From positions 1 through 40,968 of the forward strand of contig NZ_JADIJR010000026.1 of NCBI RefSeq assembly GCF_017355365.1: 40,968 bases of DNA, read 5' to 3'. This stretch comes from Microbacterium sp. SD291. GTDB lineage: Bacteria > Actinomycetota > Actinomycetes > Actinomycetales > Microbacteriaceae. Shown here piece by piece: positions 15,857 through 24,359 of the stretch. Each line of letters starts with the position of its first letter. Positions within the stretch are counted from its first letter, which is position 1. The position numbers were made by a program, and so were the translations under genes. The notes below the pieces were generated by a model. The model did not search any database. It was not told where the DNA came from and saw nothing but the letters and a program-made list of their open reading frames with translations.

Positions 15857-17409
15857 GCAGACGCGCGACCCTGGCACCGGTCGCCGCGACGCGTAGGCGT
15901 CGCGCTCCCGGGGGCCTCGTCGCGCTCGTCGCCGTGCTCACGGCCGGCGCGCTCGTCCCGGTGGGCTACGTCGTGCACGCCGCGATCGCGATGGGATGGA
16001 CCGAGATCGCGACGCTCGTGATCCGCCCCAAGGTCGGCGAGCTGCTCGTCAACACGGCGCTGCTCGTCGTGATCGGGGTGCCGGCCGCCGTCGTGCTCGG
16101 CGTGGGCGCCGCGTGGCTCGTCGAGCGCACCGCGTTGCCCGCACGGCGGGTGTTCGCGGTCGCATTCGCTGCGCCGCTCGCGATCCCGGCCTTCGTGGCG
16201 AGCTACGGCTGGGCGAGCGCCATCCCGTCGATCAACGGGCTCTGGGGCGGGCTGCTGGTCGCCGTGCTCGCGTACTTCCCGCTCGTGTATCTCCCCGCGA
16301 TGGCGGCCATCCGCGGACTCGATCCGGCGCTCGAGGAGTCGGCCCGCGCACTCGGGCTCGGCTCCTGGATGGTCTTCTTCCGCGTGGTGCTGCCCCAACT
16401 GCGCCTCGCCGTCCTCGGCGGCGCGCTCATCGTCGCGCTGCACCTCCTCTCCGAGTACGGCGCCTTCGCGTTCCTCCGGTTCGACACCTTCACCACCGCG
16501 ATCGTGGTGGCGTATCAGGCGACGTTCGCCGGCCCGAACGCCGCCGCACTCGGGATCGTGCTGGTCCTGCTCTGCCTCGTGCTGCTCGGTGCCGAGTCCC
16601 TGGCCCGCGGCCGCTCCCGCTATGCGCGCGTGGGGGGCGGCTCACCGCATCCGCCGGCCCGACTGGCACTGGGCAGAGCCTCGTGGCTCGCGGTCACGGC
16701 CTCGATCGCCCTGCTCGCGGCGGCGATCGTCGTTCCGCTCGCGAGCGTCGTGCGCTGGCTGCTCCGCGCGGATGCCGCGGAGTTCGGCGCCCTGGCCTCG
16801 GCGACGGGACAGACCTTCGGCCTCGCCGTCGCCGGAGCGCTGTGCGCCGTGCTCGTCGCGCTGCCGATCGCCTGGTTGTCGGTGCGCCACTCCGGCCGCC
16901 TCGCCCGCGCACTCGAGGGCGCGGCCTACCTGGCGAGCAGCCTGCCGGCGATCATCGTCGCCCTCGCGCTCGTCGGTACCACCCTTGCCGTCGCGCCGGC
17001 GCTGTACCAGACCGCTTTCACGGTGGTCGCGGCGTACGTCGTGATCTTCCTGCCGCGGGCACTGGTGCCGCTGAGAGCAGGGCTCGCCCAGGTGCCCGAA
17101 TCCCTCGAGGAGGCGGCTCGGTCTCTCGGCGTCGCCCCGTTCCGGGCACGCCTGCGGGTGACGCTGCCGCTGCTGCTCCCCGCGATCGGCGCCGGCGCCG
17201 CTCTCGTCGCGCTGGGTGCGGCGAACGAGCTGACCGCGACCCTGCTGCTCGCACCCACCGGCACCCGCACTGTCGCGACCAGCTTCTGGTCTGCGGCATC
17301 CTCACTCGACTACCCCGCCGCCGCCCCGTACGCGCTGGTGCTGATGCTGCTCTCGATCCCGGCGGTCGCCCTGATGTTCGCCCACGCAACCGGACGGAGT
17401 CTCCGATGA
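15853..17409 (+). CDS. Ferric iron ABC transporter permease (fused two-unit type)
   Basis: About 518 residues with two homologous permease halves, each of about six transmembrane helices and each with an EAA loop: PALEESARALGLGSWMVFFRVVLP and PESLEEAARSLGVAPFRARLRV. This is the FbpB/ThiP-like fused arrangement seen in iron transporters. The start is uncertain: no ATG, GTG or TTG lies between the binding-protein stop and the first helix. A CTG at 15853 overlaps that stop (CTGA) and would give LSRRATLAPVAATRRRR, a plausible cytoplasmic N-terminus. The first GTG (15934) falls inside the first helix. It overlaps the ATPase gene by 4 bp (ATGA). Confidence 0.88.
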   Translation: MSRRATLAPVAATRRRRAPGGLVALVAVLTAGALVPVGYVVHAAIAMGWTEIATLVIRPKVGELLVNTALLVVIGVPAAVVLGVGAAWLVERTALPARRVFAVAFAAPLAIPAFVASYGWASAIPSINGLWGGLLVAVLAYFPLVYLPAMAAIRGLDPALEESARALGLGSWMVFFRVVLPQLRLAVLGGALIVALHLLSEYGAFAFLRFDTFTTAIVVAYQATFAGPNAAALGIVLVLLCLVLLGAESLARGRSRYARVGGGSPHPPARLALGRASWLAVTASIALLAAAIVVPLASVVRWLLRADAAEFGALASATGQTFGLAVAGALCAVLVALPIAWLSVRHSGRLARALEGAAYLASSLPAIIVALALVGTTLAVAPALYQTAFTVVAAYVVIFLPRALVPLRAGLAQVPESLEEAARSLGVAPFRARLRVTLPLLLPAIGAGAALVALGAANELTATLLLAPTGTRTVATSFWSAASSLDYPAAAPYALVLMLLSIPAVALMFAHATGRSLR

Positions 17410-18545
17410 CGCTCACTCTCAGGGGGATCTCCAAGGCGTTCGGCGGCACGGAGGTGCTCCGCGAGGTCGCCCTCGAGGTGGCCGACTCCACGCGCCTGGC
17501 ACTGGTCGGCTCCTCCGGAAGCGGCAAGAGCACGCTGCTGCGCCTGATCGCCGGATTCGAGCAGCCGGATGCCGGCACGATCGCGCTCGACGGCCGGGAG
17601 CTCTCCGGGCCGCACTCTGCGGTGCCCGCCCATCGCCGGGGCATCGGCTACGTCGCGCAGGACGGCGCCCTGTTTCCGCATCTCTCGGTCGCGCGCAACA
17701 TCGCGTTCGGCCTGCCCCGCGCTGCTCGGACCGTCGCGCGGGTGCGCGAGCTGATGGAGCTCGCCTCGCTGGATCCGGCACTCACCGCGCGGATGCCGCA
17801 CGAGCTCTCCGGCGGGCAGCAGCAGCGGGTCGCGCTCGCCAGGGCCCTCGCCCAGCGCCCGAAGGTGATCCTGCTCGACGAGCCGTTCAGCGCACTGGAC
17901 ACGGGGCTGCGGGCGCACACCCGGCGCTCGGTGATCGATGTGCTCGAGCGCAGCGGCGTGACGGCGGTGCTCGTGACGCACGACCAGGAGGAGGCGCTGT
18001 CGTTCGGCCAGCAGGTCGGCGTGCTCGCCGGCGGCCGCCTGGTGCAGGCGGGCGAGCCCTCGGCGGTGTTCGACGCGCCCGTCGACGCGGGAGTGGCCGC
18101 GTTCCTCGGTGAGGTCGTGGTCGTGCCCGCGGAGCGCGCGGGCGACGCCGTCGACTGCGCCTTCGGGCGTCTCCCGGTGCGGCACGACCTCAGCCGCGGC
18201 TCCGCCGGCGTCGTCGCGATGCTGCGGCCGGATCAGCTGCGCGTGGCTCCGGCGACCGACGGCGAGGCCGACGCCGCTGCGCATGCTCGCGTGCTCGAGA
18301 TCCGCACGACGGGCGCGGTGGCGGAGCTCACTCTGAGGCTCGGTGACGCCGAGGTGACCCATCGGGTGCCAGGGCGGGCGGCGGCCCGGTTCACGATCGG
18401 CGGCCGGGCGCACGTGTCGGTCGACGGCGGCGCCGTGCTGTATCCCGCGGAGCCCGCCGGGGATTCCGGCCCCAGCTGGGCTGCCGGGGATGCATCTCGT
18501 CGGTCCGAGGCCGACGGACCAGCCGAAAGCACCCGCACGCCTTGA
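17406..18545 (+). CDS. Ferric iron ABC transporter ATP-binding protein
   Basis: A 379-residue ATPase of the FbpC/PotA type. Walker A GSSGSGKST, Q-loop YVAQDG, signature LSGGQQQRVALARA, Walker B VILLDEPFSALD and H-loop VTHDQEEAL are all present, followed by a C-terminal TOBE-like regulatory domain (about 250-360). It powers Fe(III) uptake with the two preceding gene products. The ATG overlaps the permease stop (ATGA). The C-terminal 25 residues are Pro/Ser/Asp-rich with no obvious motif. It ends 39 bp before the end of the converging A-T-acyltransferase gene. Confidence 0.94.
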   Translation: MTLTLRGISKAFGGTEVLREVALEVADSTRLALVGSSGSGKSTLLRLIAGFEQPDAGTIALDGRELSGPHSAVPAHRRGIGYVAQDGALFPHLSVARNIAFGLPRAARTVARVRELMELASLDPALTARMPHELSGGQQQRVALARALAQRPKVILLDEPFSALDTGLRAHTRRSVIDVLERSGVTAVLVTHDQEEALSFGQQVGVLAGGRLVQAGEPSAVFDAPVDAGVAAFLGEVVVVPAERAGDAVDCAFGRLPVRHDLSRGSAGVVAMLRPDQLRVAPATDGEADAAAHARVLEIRTTGAVAELTLRLGDAEVTHRVPGRAAARFTIGGRAHVSVDGGAVLYPAEPAGDSGPSWAAGDASRRSEADGPAESTRTP

Positions 18546-18584
18546 AATCGCCCCGCCGCGGCCCTGGCCGGGCGCCGCCCGATG

Positions 18585-21215
18585 TCAGGCGACGGCGACC
18601 CGGCCCGACCGCAGTCGGGCAAGGCGGCTGCTCGCGAACGCGTGCACGCGCCAGGCGGCGATGCCCACGGCGAGCGAGAGGAGCGTGCCGAGCCACGGTG
18701 CGCTCTGCTCGAACGGCGGGTACACCTGCCAGTGCGTGAGGTAGATGAACATCGACGCGCCGGCCAGGGTGGCGATCGCCGGCACGAACAGTCGCGGCAT
18801 CCGGATGGTCGGCAGCCAGATCAGGAGCAGGATGCCGGCGGCGACGATGCCCTCGCGCAGCGGGTCGCCGAAGAACCCGAACGCGCTGGCGACGGCGATC
18901 GCAGAGACCAGCCACCGGCGGGCCGTGGTGTCCGCACGGGCGACGAGCCAGCCCAGCGCGATCAGCCACACCACGACAGGAGCGGCGTACCGCTCCACGT
19001 GCTCGGCGTGCAGGCCGGACAGCGCGAAGCGCACGGCGAGCGCGATCGCGAGCCCCGCGAGCGCGAAGCCGAACGGCGCACGCCGCTCGAGCCGGTCTAC
19101 GCACCGCACGGCGAACAGCGCCGCGAGCCCGAGCAGGCTCCAGATCGCCGCCTCCAGGAACCAGAACTGCCACTGCTCGTTCCACCGCCCGTCGCCGGGG
19201 ACCAGGTTGTTCACGAGCAGGGCCGTCGTCGGGCTGTACTGGGCCGTGACGAGTGCGACCGCGCCGATCCAGAGCACCGCGGGCACCGCGATCTGCAGGG
19301 CGCTGCGGACGAGCCGCCGCACCCGCGTCGATCCGGGCACCGGGGCCAGCTGGAACCTCGCCAGGTTGTACCCGGCCACCGCGAGCAGCAGGTGGGCGCC
19401 GCCCTTCATCATGAACAGGTCGGCATGCGTGCCCACGATCAGTACGATCGCGATCGCGCGGAGCACGGCGGGGGTCTCCATGCGCACCAGGCGGCGGGTC
19501 GGCGGAGTCGGTCGGCCGGCCTTCCCGGCATCCGAGTTCCCCGACGGCGCGGCGGCGTCGCGGGAGGGAGTCGCCAGAGCCGCGAGCTCGCGCACCGTGA
19601 GTGTCGGCCAGTCGCGCGGGAGCGCGCCCAGCAGAGACTCGAGGCGCAGCGACACCTCGATGTAGCTGAGGGAGTCGCCGCCGAGTCCGGAGAACGAGTC
19701 GTCGAGCCCGACATCCGGGCGGGCGAGCAGAGTGACGAACAGCTCGCGCACCATGTCGGGCGTCGGCGCGTTCTGCGAGCGCCGTGCGGATGCCGTCGCA
19801 GACTCGGCCGCCGAGCGGTCCTGCAGCTCGGCGAACCGGACGAGGGCCGCGTTGTCGGGCTTCCCGCTTGAGGTTCGGGGGAACTCGCTCACGGCGTACG
19901 CGCCGATGACGTGGGCCGGGATTCCGAGCAGCGTGGCGGCGCGTTCACGGGCACGCTGCGCGGTGCGCTCCGAGGTGGCGAACAGCAGCAGCCGCTCGCC
20001 GGCGCTCCCGGCGCGCGCGTCGATGCCCTCCTCGGCGAGGAGCAGCTCGACGCGGTCGAGGTCGAGGCGGAGCCCGAAGACCTTCACGAACCGGTTCATC
20101 CGGCCGACGATCTCGTGGAGTCCGTCTTCACGGAGGCGCGCGACGTCGCCGGTGCGCAGCTCGTGCACAGTGCGGTCGAGCGCGAAGTCCTCCGGCGTCT
20201 CGGCGTAGCCGAGCATCACGTTGGGCCCTTCGTAGACCAGTTCGCCCGTGCTTCCGGGCGCAGCATCCGCTCCGTCTCCCGCGTCGATCCGGAACGAGCC
20301 GCCGGGGATGGGGATGCCGATCGCGCCGGCCGAGGTCACAGCGAGCTCGGGCGGGAGATAGGCCATGCGCGCGGTGGCCTCGGTCTGGCCGTACATGACG
20401 AAGAGGTCGAACCCGCGCTCCTCGCCGAGGCGGGCGATGCGCCGCACCGCCTCCGGCGCGAGCCGGCCGCCTGCCTGCGTGAGATAGCGGAGGCTCGGCA
20501 GATCGCGCCCGGCGAAGCCACCGGCCTCGAGCAGCTCGAACGTGTACGGGACTCCTGCGAACGACGTGATCCGGTGCGCGGCGGCCTCGGACCAGAACTG
20601 CTCGTCGGCGACGGAGCGATCGGTGAGCAGCAGGCTCGCACCGGCGAGCAGGTGGCTGTTCACGACCGAGAGCCCGTAGCAGTACTGCAGCGGGAGCGTG
20701 GTGGCGGCCCGGTCGGCCGGCCCGAGACGCAGGTACTCGGCGATGGCCGCGGCGTTGCTGCGCAGGTTCTCGCCGGACAGCCTGACCAGCTTCGGCGAAC
20801 CGGTCGACCCCGAGGTGCTGGCGAGCATCGCGAGCTCGGGGTGGAACTCGTGCCGACCGCCGGACCGGCGCTCCTCGAGCGCCCAGTCGCCTGTCGCGTC
20901 GTGCGCGATGACATCGGGATCGAAGCGCGCGGCGAGCGATGCCCGGTGGGCGAGGCTCGCCTCGTCGTCGCCACCCGCGACGAGCAGCACCGGGTGTCCT
21001 CCCTCGAGTGCGGCGAGGTAGGTGACGATCGGCTCGAGCGCGTTGGCCGCCTCGATCATGACAAGCCGGCGAGTCTCGCCGAGGAACTCTGCGCGCTCGG
21101 CGACACGATCCGAGAGGTCGGCATAGGTGAGCGGGATGCCGTCGACGACGAGCGCGGTCGCGTCGGGGCGACCGCCGAGCAGGGAGAGACCACGGGTGAG
21201 CGGCTTCGGGAGCAT
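18585..21215 (-). CDS. Adenylation-carrier-acyltransferase 3 fusion protein
   Basis: An 876-residue three-part protein. Residues 1-~470 form an ANL/NRPS-type adenylation domain: A3 STSGSTGSPK (133-142), A5 YGQTEA (275-280), A6 GELVYEGPNVMLGY, TGD (355-357) and the catalytic Lys452 in RTSSGK. Residues ~485-550 form a carrier domain with the phosphopantetheine serine at Ser515 (LGGDSLSYIE). Residues ~578-860 form a multi-helix acyltransferase-3 domain with the R-x10-H motif (Arg586 to His597, RAIAIVLIVGTH). The simplest model is that an activated acid is loaded on the carrier and handed to the membrane domain for transfer to an acceptor. I cannot read the substrate. The ATG at 21215 is chosen; upstream codons cover the iron box. 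An iron box and the neighbouring Fe(III) transporter suggest a role in iron limitation (inference). Confidence 0.85.
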   Translation of the reverse strand: MLPKPLTRGLSLLGGRPDATALVVDGIPLTYADLSDRVAERAEFLGETRRLVMIEAANALEPIVTYLAALEGGHPVLLVAGGDDEASLAHRASLAARFDPDVIAHDATGDWALEERRSGGRHEFHPELAMLASTSGSTGSPKLVRLSGENLRSNAAAIAEYLRLGPADRAATTLPLQYCYGLSVVNSHLLAGASLLLTDRSVADEQFWSEAAAHRITSFAGVPYTFELLEAGGFAGRDLPSLRYLTQAGGRLAPEAVRRIARLGEERGFDLFVMYGQTEATARMAYLPPELAVTSAGAIGIPIPGGSFRIDAGDGADAAPGSTGELVYEGPNVMLGYAETPEDFALDRTVHELRTGDVARLREDGLHEIVGRMNRFVKVFGLRLDLDRVELLLAEEGIDARAGSAGERLLLFATSERTAQRARERAATLLGIPAHVIGAYAVSEFPRTSSGKPDNAALVRFAELQDRSAAESATASARRSQNAPTPDMVRELFVTLLARPDVGLDDSFSGLGGDSLSYIEVSLRLESLLGALPRDWPTLTVRELAALATPSRDAAAPSGNSDAGKAGRPTPPTRRLVRMETPAVLRAIAIVLIVGTHADLFMMKGGAHLLLAVAGYNLARFQLAPVPGSTRVRRLVRSALQIAVPAVLWIGAVALVTAQYSPTTALLVNNLVPGDGRWNEQWQFWFLEAAIWSLLGLAALFAVRCVDRLERRAPFGFALAGLAIALAVRFALSGLHAEHVERYAAPVVVWLIALGWLVARADTTARRWLVSAIAVASAFGFFGDPLREGIVAAGILLLIWLPTIRMPRLFVPAIATLAGASMFIYLTHWQVYPPFEQSAPWLGTLLSLAVGIAAWRVHAFASSRLARLRSGRVAVA

Positions 21216-21257
21216 GGCTGCTGATGCTTTCGGGGGTGAACAGCGCTTCGAGCAAAG

Positions 21258-21276
21258 CAAGGTAAGCATAACCTAA
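21258..21276 (-). promoter_or_regulatory. DtxR/IdeR-like iron box upstream of the A-T-acyltransferase gene
   Basis: The minus strand reads TTAGGTTATGCTTACCTTG, agreeing with the consensus TTAGGTTAGGCTAACCTAA at 15 of 19 positions by eye. It lies 42 bp upstream of the ATG. It is a better match than the box before the iron ABC operon. Confidence 0.72.
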
Positions 21277-21330
21277 AGCGGATGCGGCTCCCTGAAGATG
21301 TCGGAGTGCTACCCCGGCTCGGACCGCCCC

Positions 21331-22428
21331 TCAGCGCGGAATGCGCTCACGAGCCGACGGCAAGTCGGGGAACCGACCGCCGAGCTCTGTCTGGTACCAG
21401 TAGGCGGTCGTCGCGATGTCATCGGTGCGTTCGAAGAGCCCGTGGTCCCAAGTGCCGATCTGCTGCACCGTGACCTTGAGCCGCTCGTGGAAGTAGATCG
21501 GGTCGGGCAGGTGCCAGCGGTACACCGCGTGCATCGGAAGCATGGGCGTCCAGAACTCGGAGGCCTTCGTCTCGTCTTTCCCGCTCGCGAACGGGTACCC
21601 GAAGTACGGCGCGCTGAACCTGATCGGCTGCGGCTCCGGCTCGGCGCGCAGAGCATCCTGGAACGCCCACGCCCCGCCCGCATAGTCCTCCAGGCCGGTG
21701 CTGCACAGGGTCGGCAGGTCGCTGTCATCGTCCACGAAGAATTTCACCTCGCCCTCACCCCACCAGTAGCGCTGGAGCGAGGCGAGGGCCACGTACGTTC
21801 CGATGTAGGTTCCGGTGCCTTCGACGCCGTCGAGGATCACGTGGTCCTCGCCGAGAGCGGTGGTCCCGTTGCTCCGTCTCCACTGGGCGTGGAAGTATCC
21901 GGGCCAGTCGTCGAAGTCGTCTCCGGTCGTGTAATCGATCTGGAAGAAGACGTGCCCGATCGCGGCGCCATGCTCGCTCGCGATCTCGATGCGCGCTCCG
22001 GTCCGGAACGGCATCGGGAAGTAGGAATTCATGCCGCCGGTCGGCGCGACCACGATCGGCTCCGAGGTCACGAGCGCACGCTGCCCGAACCCGTTGCAGA
22101 AGAAGTCGCCGAGTGGCACCTCCACCTGCGGATGCGGGGCACCGTCCCAGTACGCCCGGAGTACGAGGTCGCGGAGCACGAAGGGCCCTGCCGCGGTGCG
22201 ATCGGTCACGGTCATCCAGATGTGCCGGATGACACCAGGACCGTCGATGTCGGCCAGCGTCAGCGTCGCCCCGGCCGGGAGCTCGTACCACGCGCTGCCC
22301 TTGCGTCCGGGGCCGAGGTTCGAGCTCGCGGAGCCCGCTGCGCCGGCCTGGCCCCTCGGGTTCTCGGCGTTGATCGCGCGGCTGCGCAGCTTCCCGTCAT
22401 TGCGCAGACGGTTCCATTGCGTGAGCAT
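21331..22428 (-). CDS. GH172 (DUF2961) glycosidase
   Basis: A 365-residue protein of the DUF2961 family, now GH172, whose characterised members act on alpha-D-fructofuranosides and alpha-D-arabinofuranosides. Diagnostic stretches are GPGVIRHIWMTV, LRAYWDGAPHPQVEVPLGDFF, CNGFG, EVKFFVDDD and STGLEDYAGG. No signal peptide is visible, so it likely acts in the cytoplasm on an imported sugar. I prefer the ATG at 22428, preceded by GAGAGAG and starting directly with family sequence (MLTQWNRLRNDG). An ATG at 22473 overlaps the permease stop (ATGA) and adds fifteen residues. It is the last gene of a LacI-controlled ABC operon, so a fructo- or arabinofuranoside is the likely imported substrate. Confidence 0.88.
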   Translation of the reverse strand: MLTQWNRLRNDGKLRSRAINAENPRGQAGAAGSASSNLGPGRKGSAWYELPAGATLTLADIDGPGVIRHIWMTVTDRTAAGPFVLRDLVLRAYWDGAPHPQVEVPLGDFFCNGFGQRALVTSEPIVVAPTGGMNSYFPMPFRTGARIEIASEHGAAIGHVFFQIDYTTGDDFDDWPGYFHAQWRRSNGTTALGEDHVILDGVEGTGTYIGTYVALASLQRYWWGEGEVKFFVDDDSDLPTLCSTGLEDYAGGAWAFQDALRAEPEPQPIRFSAPYFGYPFASGKDETKASEFWTPMLPMHAVYRWHLPDPIYFHERLKVTVQQIGTWDHGLFERTDDIATTAYWYQTELGGRFPDLPSARERIPR

Positions 22429-22469
22429 TCTCTCTCTTTTCTCTGTGGTTCTGAAAGGGTGGATCGCGG

Positions 22470-23366
22470 TCATTTCACCGCGCCGGCGGAGACGCCGCGG
22501 CTGATGGTCCGCTGGAAGAGGAAGAAGAAGACGACCGTCGGCAGCAGCGACAGGAGCGACCCGGCGTTGATCACGGTGATGTCGATCGAATGCTGCCCGC
22601 GCAGGGTGGACAGGGCGATCGGAACGGTCTGCGAGGCGGGATCGGACAGCAGGATCAGGGGGATGTAGAACTCGTTCCAGCTCCAGATGAAGATGAAGAC
22701 GACAAGCACCGAGAGGGTCGGCCGCACGATCGGGAAGACGACCTGCCACAGGATCCGCCAGCGCCCCGCGCCGTCGATCGCCGCGGCCTCCAGCAGCGCC
22801 CTCGGGAACGTCGACATGACGCTGGACAGGATGTACGTGCCGAATGCCGCGTACAGCAGGGTGAACACGATGACGATCGACCAGATCGTGTTGAGCGTCT
22901 TCGTCGCCTGAGCGCCGTAGAACAGCGGGTAGATGAGAGCCTCATGTGGGATCATCGTCGCGATCAGGAGGATGGCGGTGATGGCGGTGTTCGCCCTGAT
23001 CCGGCCGATCCCGATCGCGTACGAGGCCAGCAGGGCGAGGCCGGTGCCGGCGAAGGCGATCACCGCCGAACTGAGGATCGAGTTCCACAGCGCCCGCGGG
23101 AAGTCGACGCGCTGCAGATAGCTGGCGAAGGCGTCGAACGTGAACGTCGTGGGCCAGGCGAGCGGGCCATGCGTGGAGTAGTCGGCACCGGTCTTGAACG
23201 CGTTGAGCGCGAGCAGCAGGAACGGCGACGCCATCGCAACCGCGACCGCGATCGCGAGACCCAGCATCAGCCAGTTCATCGGCGTGCGCCGGACGCGCCT
23301 GCTCTCGGCATCAGGCATGCGGGAGCTCGTGCCTGCGGAGGTGATGACAGCGCGGGTGGTGCTCAC
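22470..23366 (-). CDS. Sugar ABC transporter permease (MalG type)
   Basis: A 298-residue permease with a roughly 30-residue cytoplasmic N-terminus and six predicted helices. The EAA loop reads LLEAAAIDGAGRWRILWQVVFP, and it ends RTISRGVSAGAVK as expected for this type. The GTG start overlaps the preceding permease stop by 4 bp (GTGA). It pairs with the MalF-type protein; the ATPase is presumably encoded elsewhere. Confidence 0.93.
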   Translation of the reverse strand: MSTTRAVITSAGTSSRMPDAESRRVRRTPMNWLMLGLAIAVAVAMASPFLLLALNAFKTGADYSTHGPLAWPTTFTFDAFASYLQRVDFPRALWNSILSSAVIAFAGTGLALLASYAIGIGRIRANTAITAILLIATMIPHEALIYPLFYGAQATKTLNTIWSIVIVFTLLYAAFGTYILSSVMSTFPRALLEAAAIDGAGRWRILWQVVFPIVRPTLSVLVVFIFIWSWNEFYIPLILLSDPASQTVPIALSTLRGQHSIDITVINAGSLLSLLPTVVFFFLFQRTISRGVSAGAVK

Positions 23367-24289
23367 GATCGGCCCTCATTCCGGTTATCGCGGTGCTGCC
23401 ACCACAGCATCACCGCAGCGACGATGAAGATCACGACCGACATCACGGTGGCGATCGCCGAGCCGTACCCCACACGGGACAGCTCGAAGAAGTTCCGGTA
23501 GGCGTAGTACGACGGGACGATCGTGGACTCCTCCGGACCGCCGCCTGTCAGGATCAGGACGGGGGCGAAGACCTTGAGCGCCGCGATCGTCGCGGTCAGC
23601 ACGACGACGAAGATCTCCGGACGGATCTGCGGGACCGTGATGGCCTCGAAGCGCCGCCACCAGCCGGCTCCATCGAGCTCGGCCGCCTCGTAGAGCTCAG
23701 GATCGACGCGTTGCAGCGCAGACATGAAGATCACCACCGGGTAGCCGATCTGCAACCAGATGAGCATGAGCATGACGCCGAAGATCGCCAGGCGGGAGTC
23801 GCCCAGCCAGTCGGGCAGGCTCGAGGTCCCGACCGACTTGAGGAACAGGTTGATGGAGCCGTTCTGGGTGTCGAGGATCCAGGCCCACAGAAAGCCCGCG
23901 ACCGCGATGGGCAGCACCTGCGGCAGGTAGTACGTCGCGCGCAGCACGGAGATGACGTTGTCGCCGAACCTGCGGCCGAGGTAGTCGAACAGCAGGGCGG
24001 CGAGCAGGATCCCGATGATGGTCGGGACGACGGTGATCGCCACGATCATCGCTAAGGTGTTCTGGAACGAGCGCCAGAAGGAGTCGTCCGTGAAGAGGTC
24101 CGTGTAGTTCTCGAGCCCTGCCCAGCGCATCGGAGCGAGGCCGCCTTTCCAATGGAACAGGCTCGTGTAGATGTTCATCGCGAACGGAACGGCGACGACG
24201 GCGAGAAAGCCGCCTGCCAGCGGGAGCAGATAGAGCCAGTACGTGCCGCGCCGCTCCAGTGCACGGCGTCTGACGGATGTCGTCGACAT
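23363..24289 (-). CDS. Sugar ABC transporter permease (MalF type)
   Basis: A 308-residue permease with about six helices. It has the EAA loop YEAAELDGAGWWRRFEAITVP and the family stretch LILTGGGPEEST before the final helices. The ATG at 24289 follows AAGGAGA at ideal distance; the 51 upstream codons are readthrough of the spacer. It is the third gene of the LacI/binding protein/permeases/GH172 operon. Confidence 0.93.
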   Translation of the reverse strand: MSTTSVRRRALERRGTYWLYLLPLAGGFLAVVAVPFAMNIYTSLFHWKGGLAPMRWAGLENYTDLFTDDSFWRSFQNTLAMIVAITVVPTIIGILLAALLFDYLGRRFGDNVISVLRATYYLPQVLPIAVAGFLWAWILDTQNGSINLFLKSVGTSSLPDWLGDSRLAIFGVMLMLIWLQIGYPVVIFMSALQRVDPELYEAAELDGAGWWRRFEAITVPQIRPEIFVVVLTATIAALKVFAPVLILTGGGPEESTIVPSYYAYRNFFELSRVGYGSAIATVMSVVIFIVAAVMLWWQHRDNRNEGRS

Positions 24290-24359
24290 CGAGGTCTCCT
24301 TCGGAATGGGTCTCAGCGAGTGTGCGGGGCCGCCGTTCATCCGGCGGCCCCACGGGCGA

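Noticed and set aside
15996..17405. Open frame upstream of the iron ATPase in the same frame
   Set aside because: Only the part from the ATG at 17406 matches an ATPase; the rest is an off-frame reading of the permease gene.
18546..18584. Possible terminator between the converging iron ATPase and fusion genes
   Set aside because: The 39-bp gap is GC-rich but I found no convincing stem of useful length.
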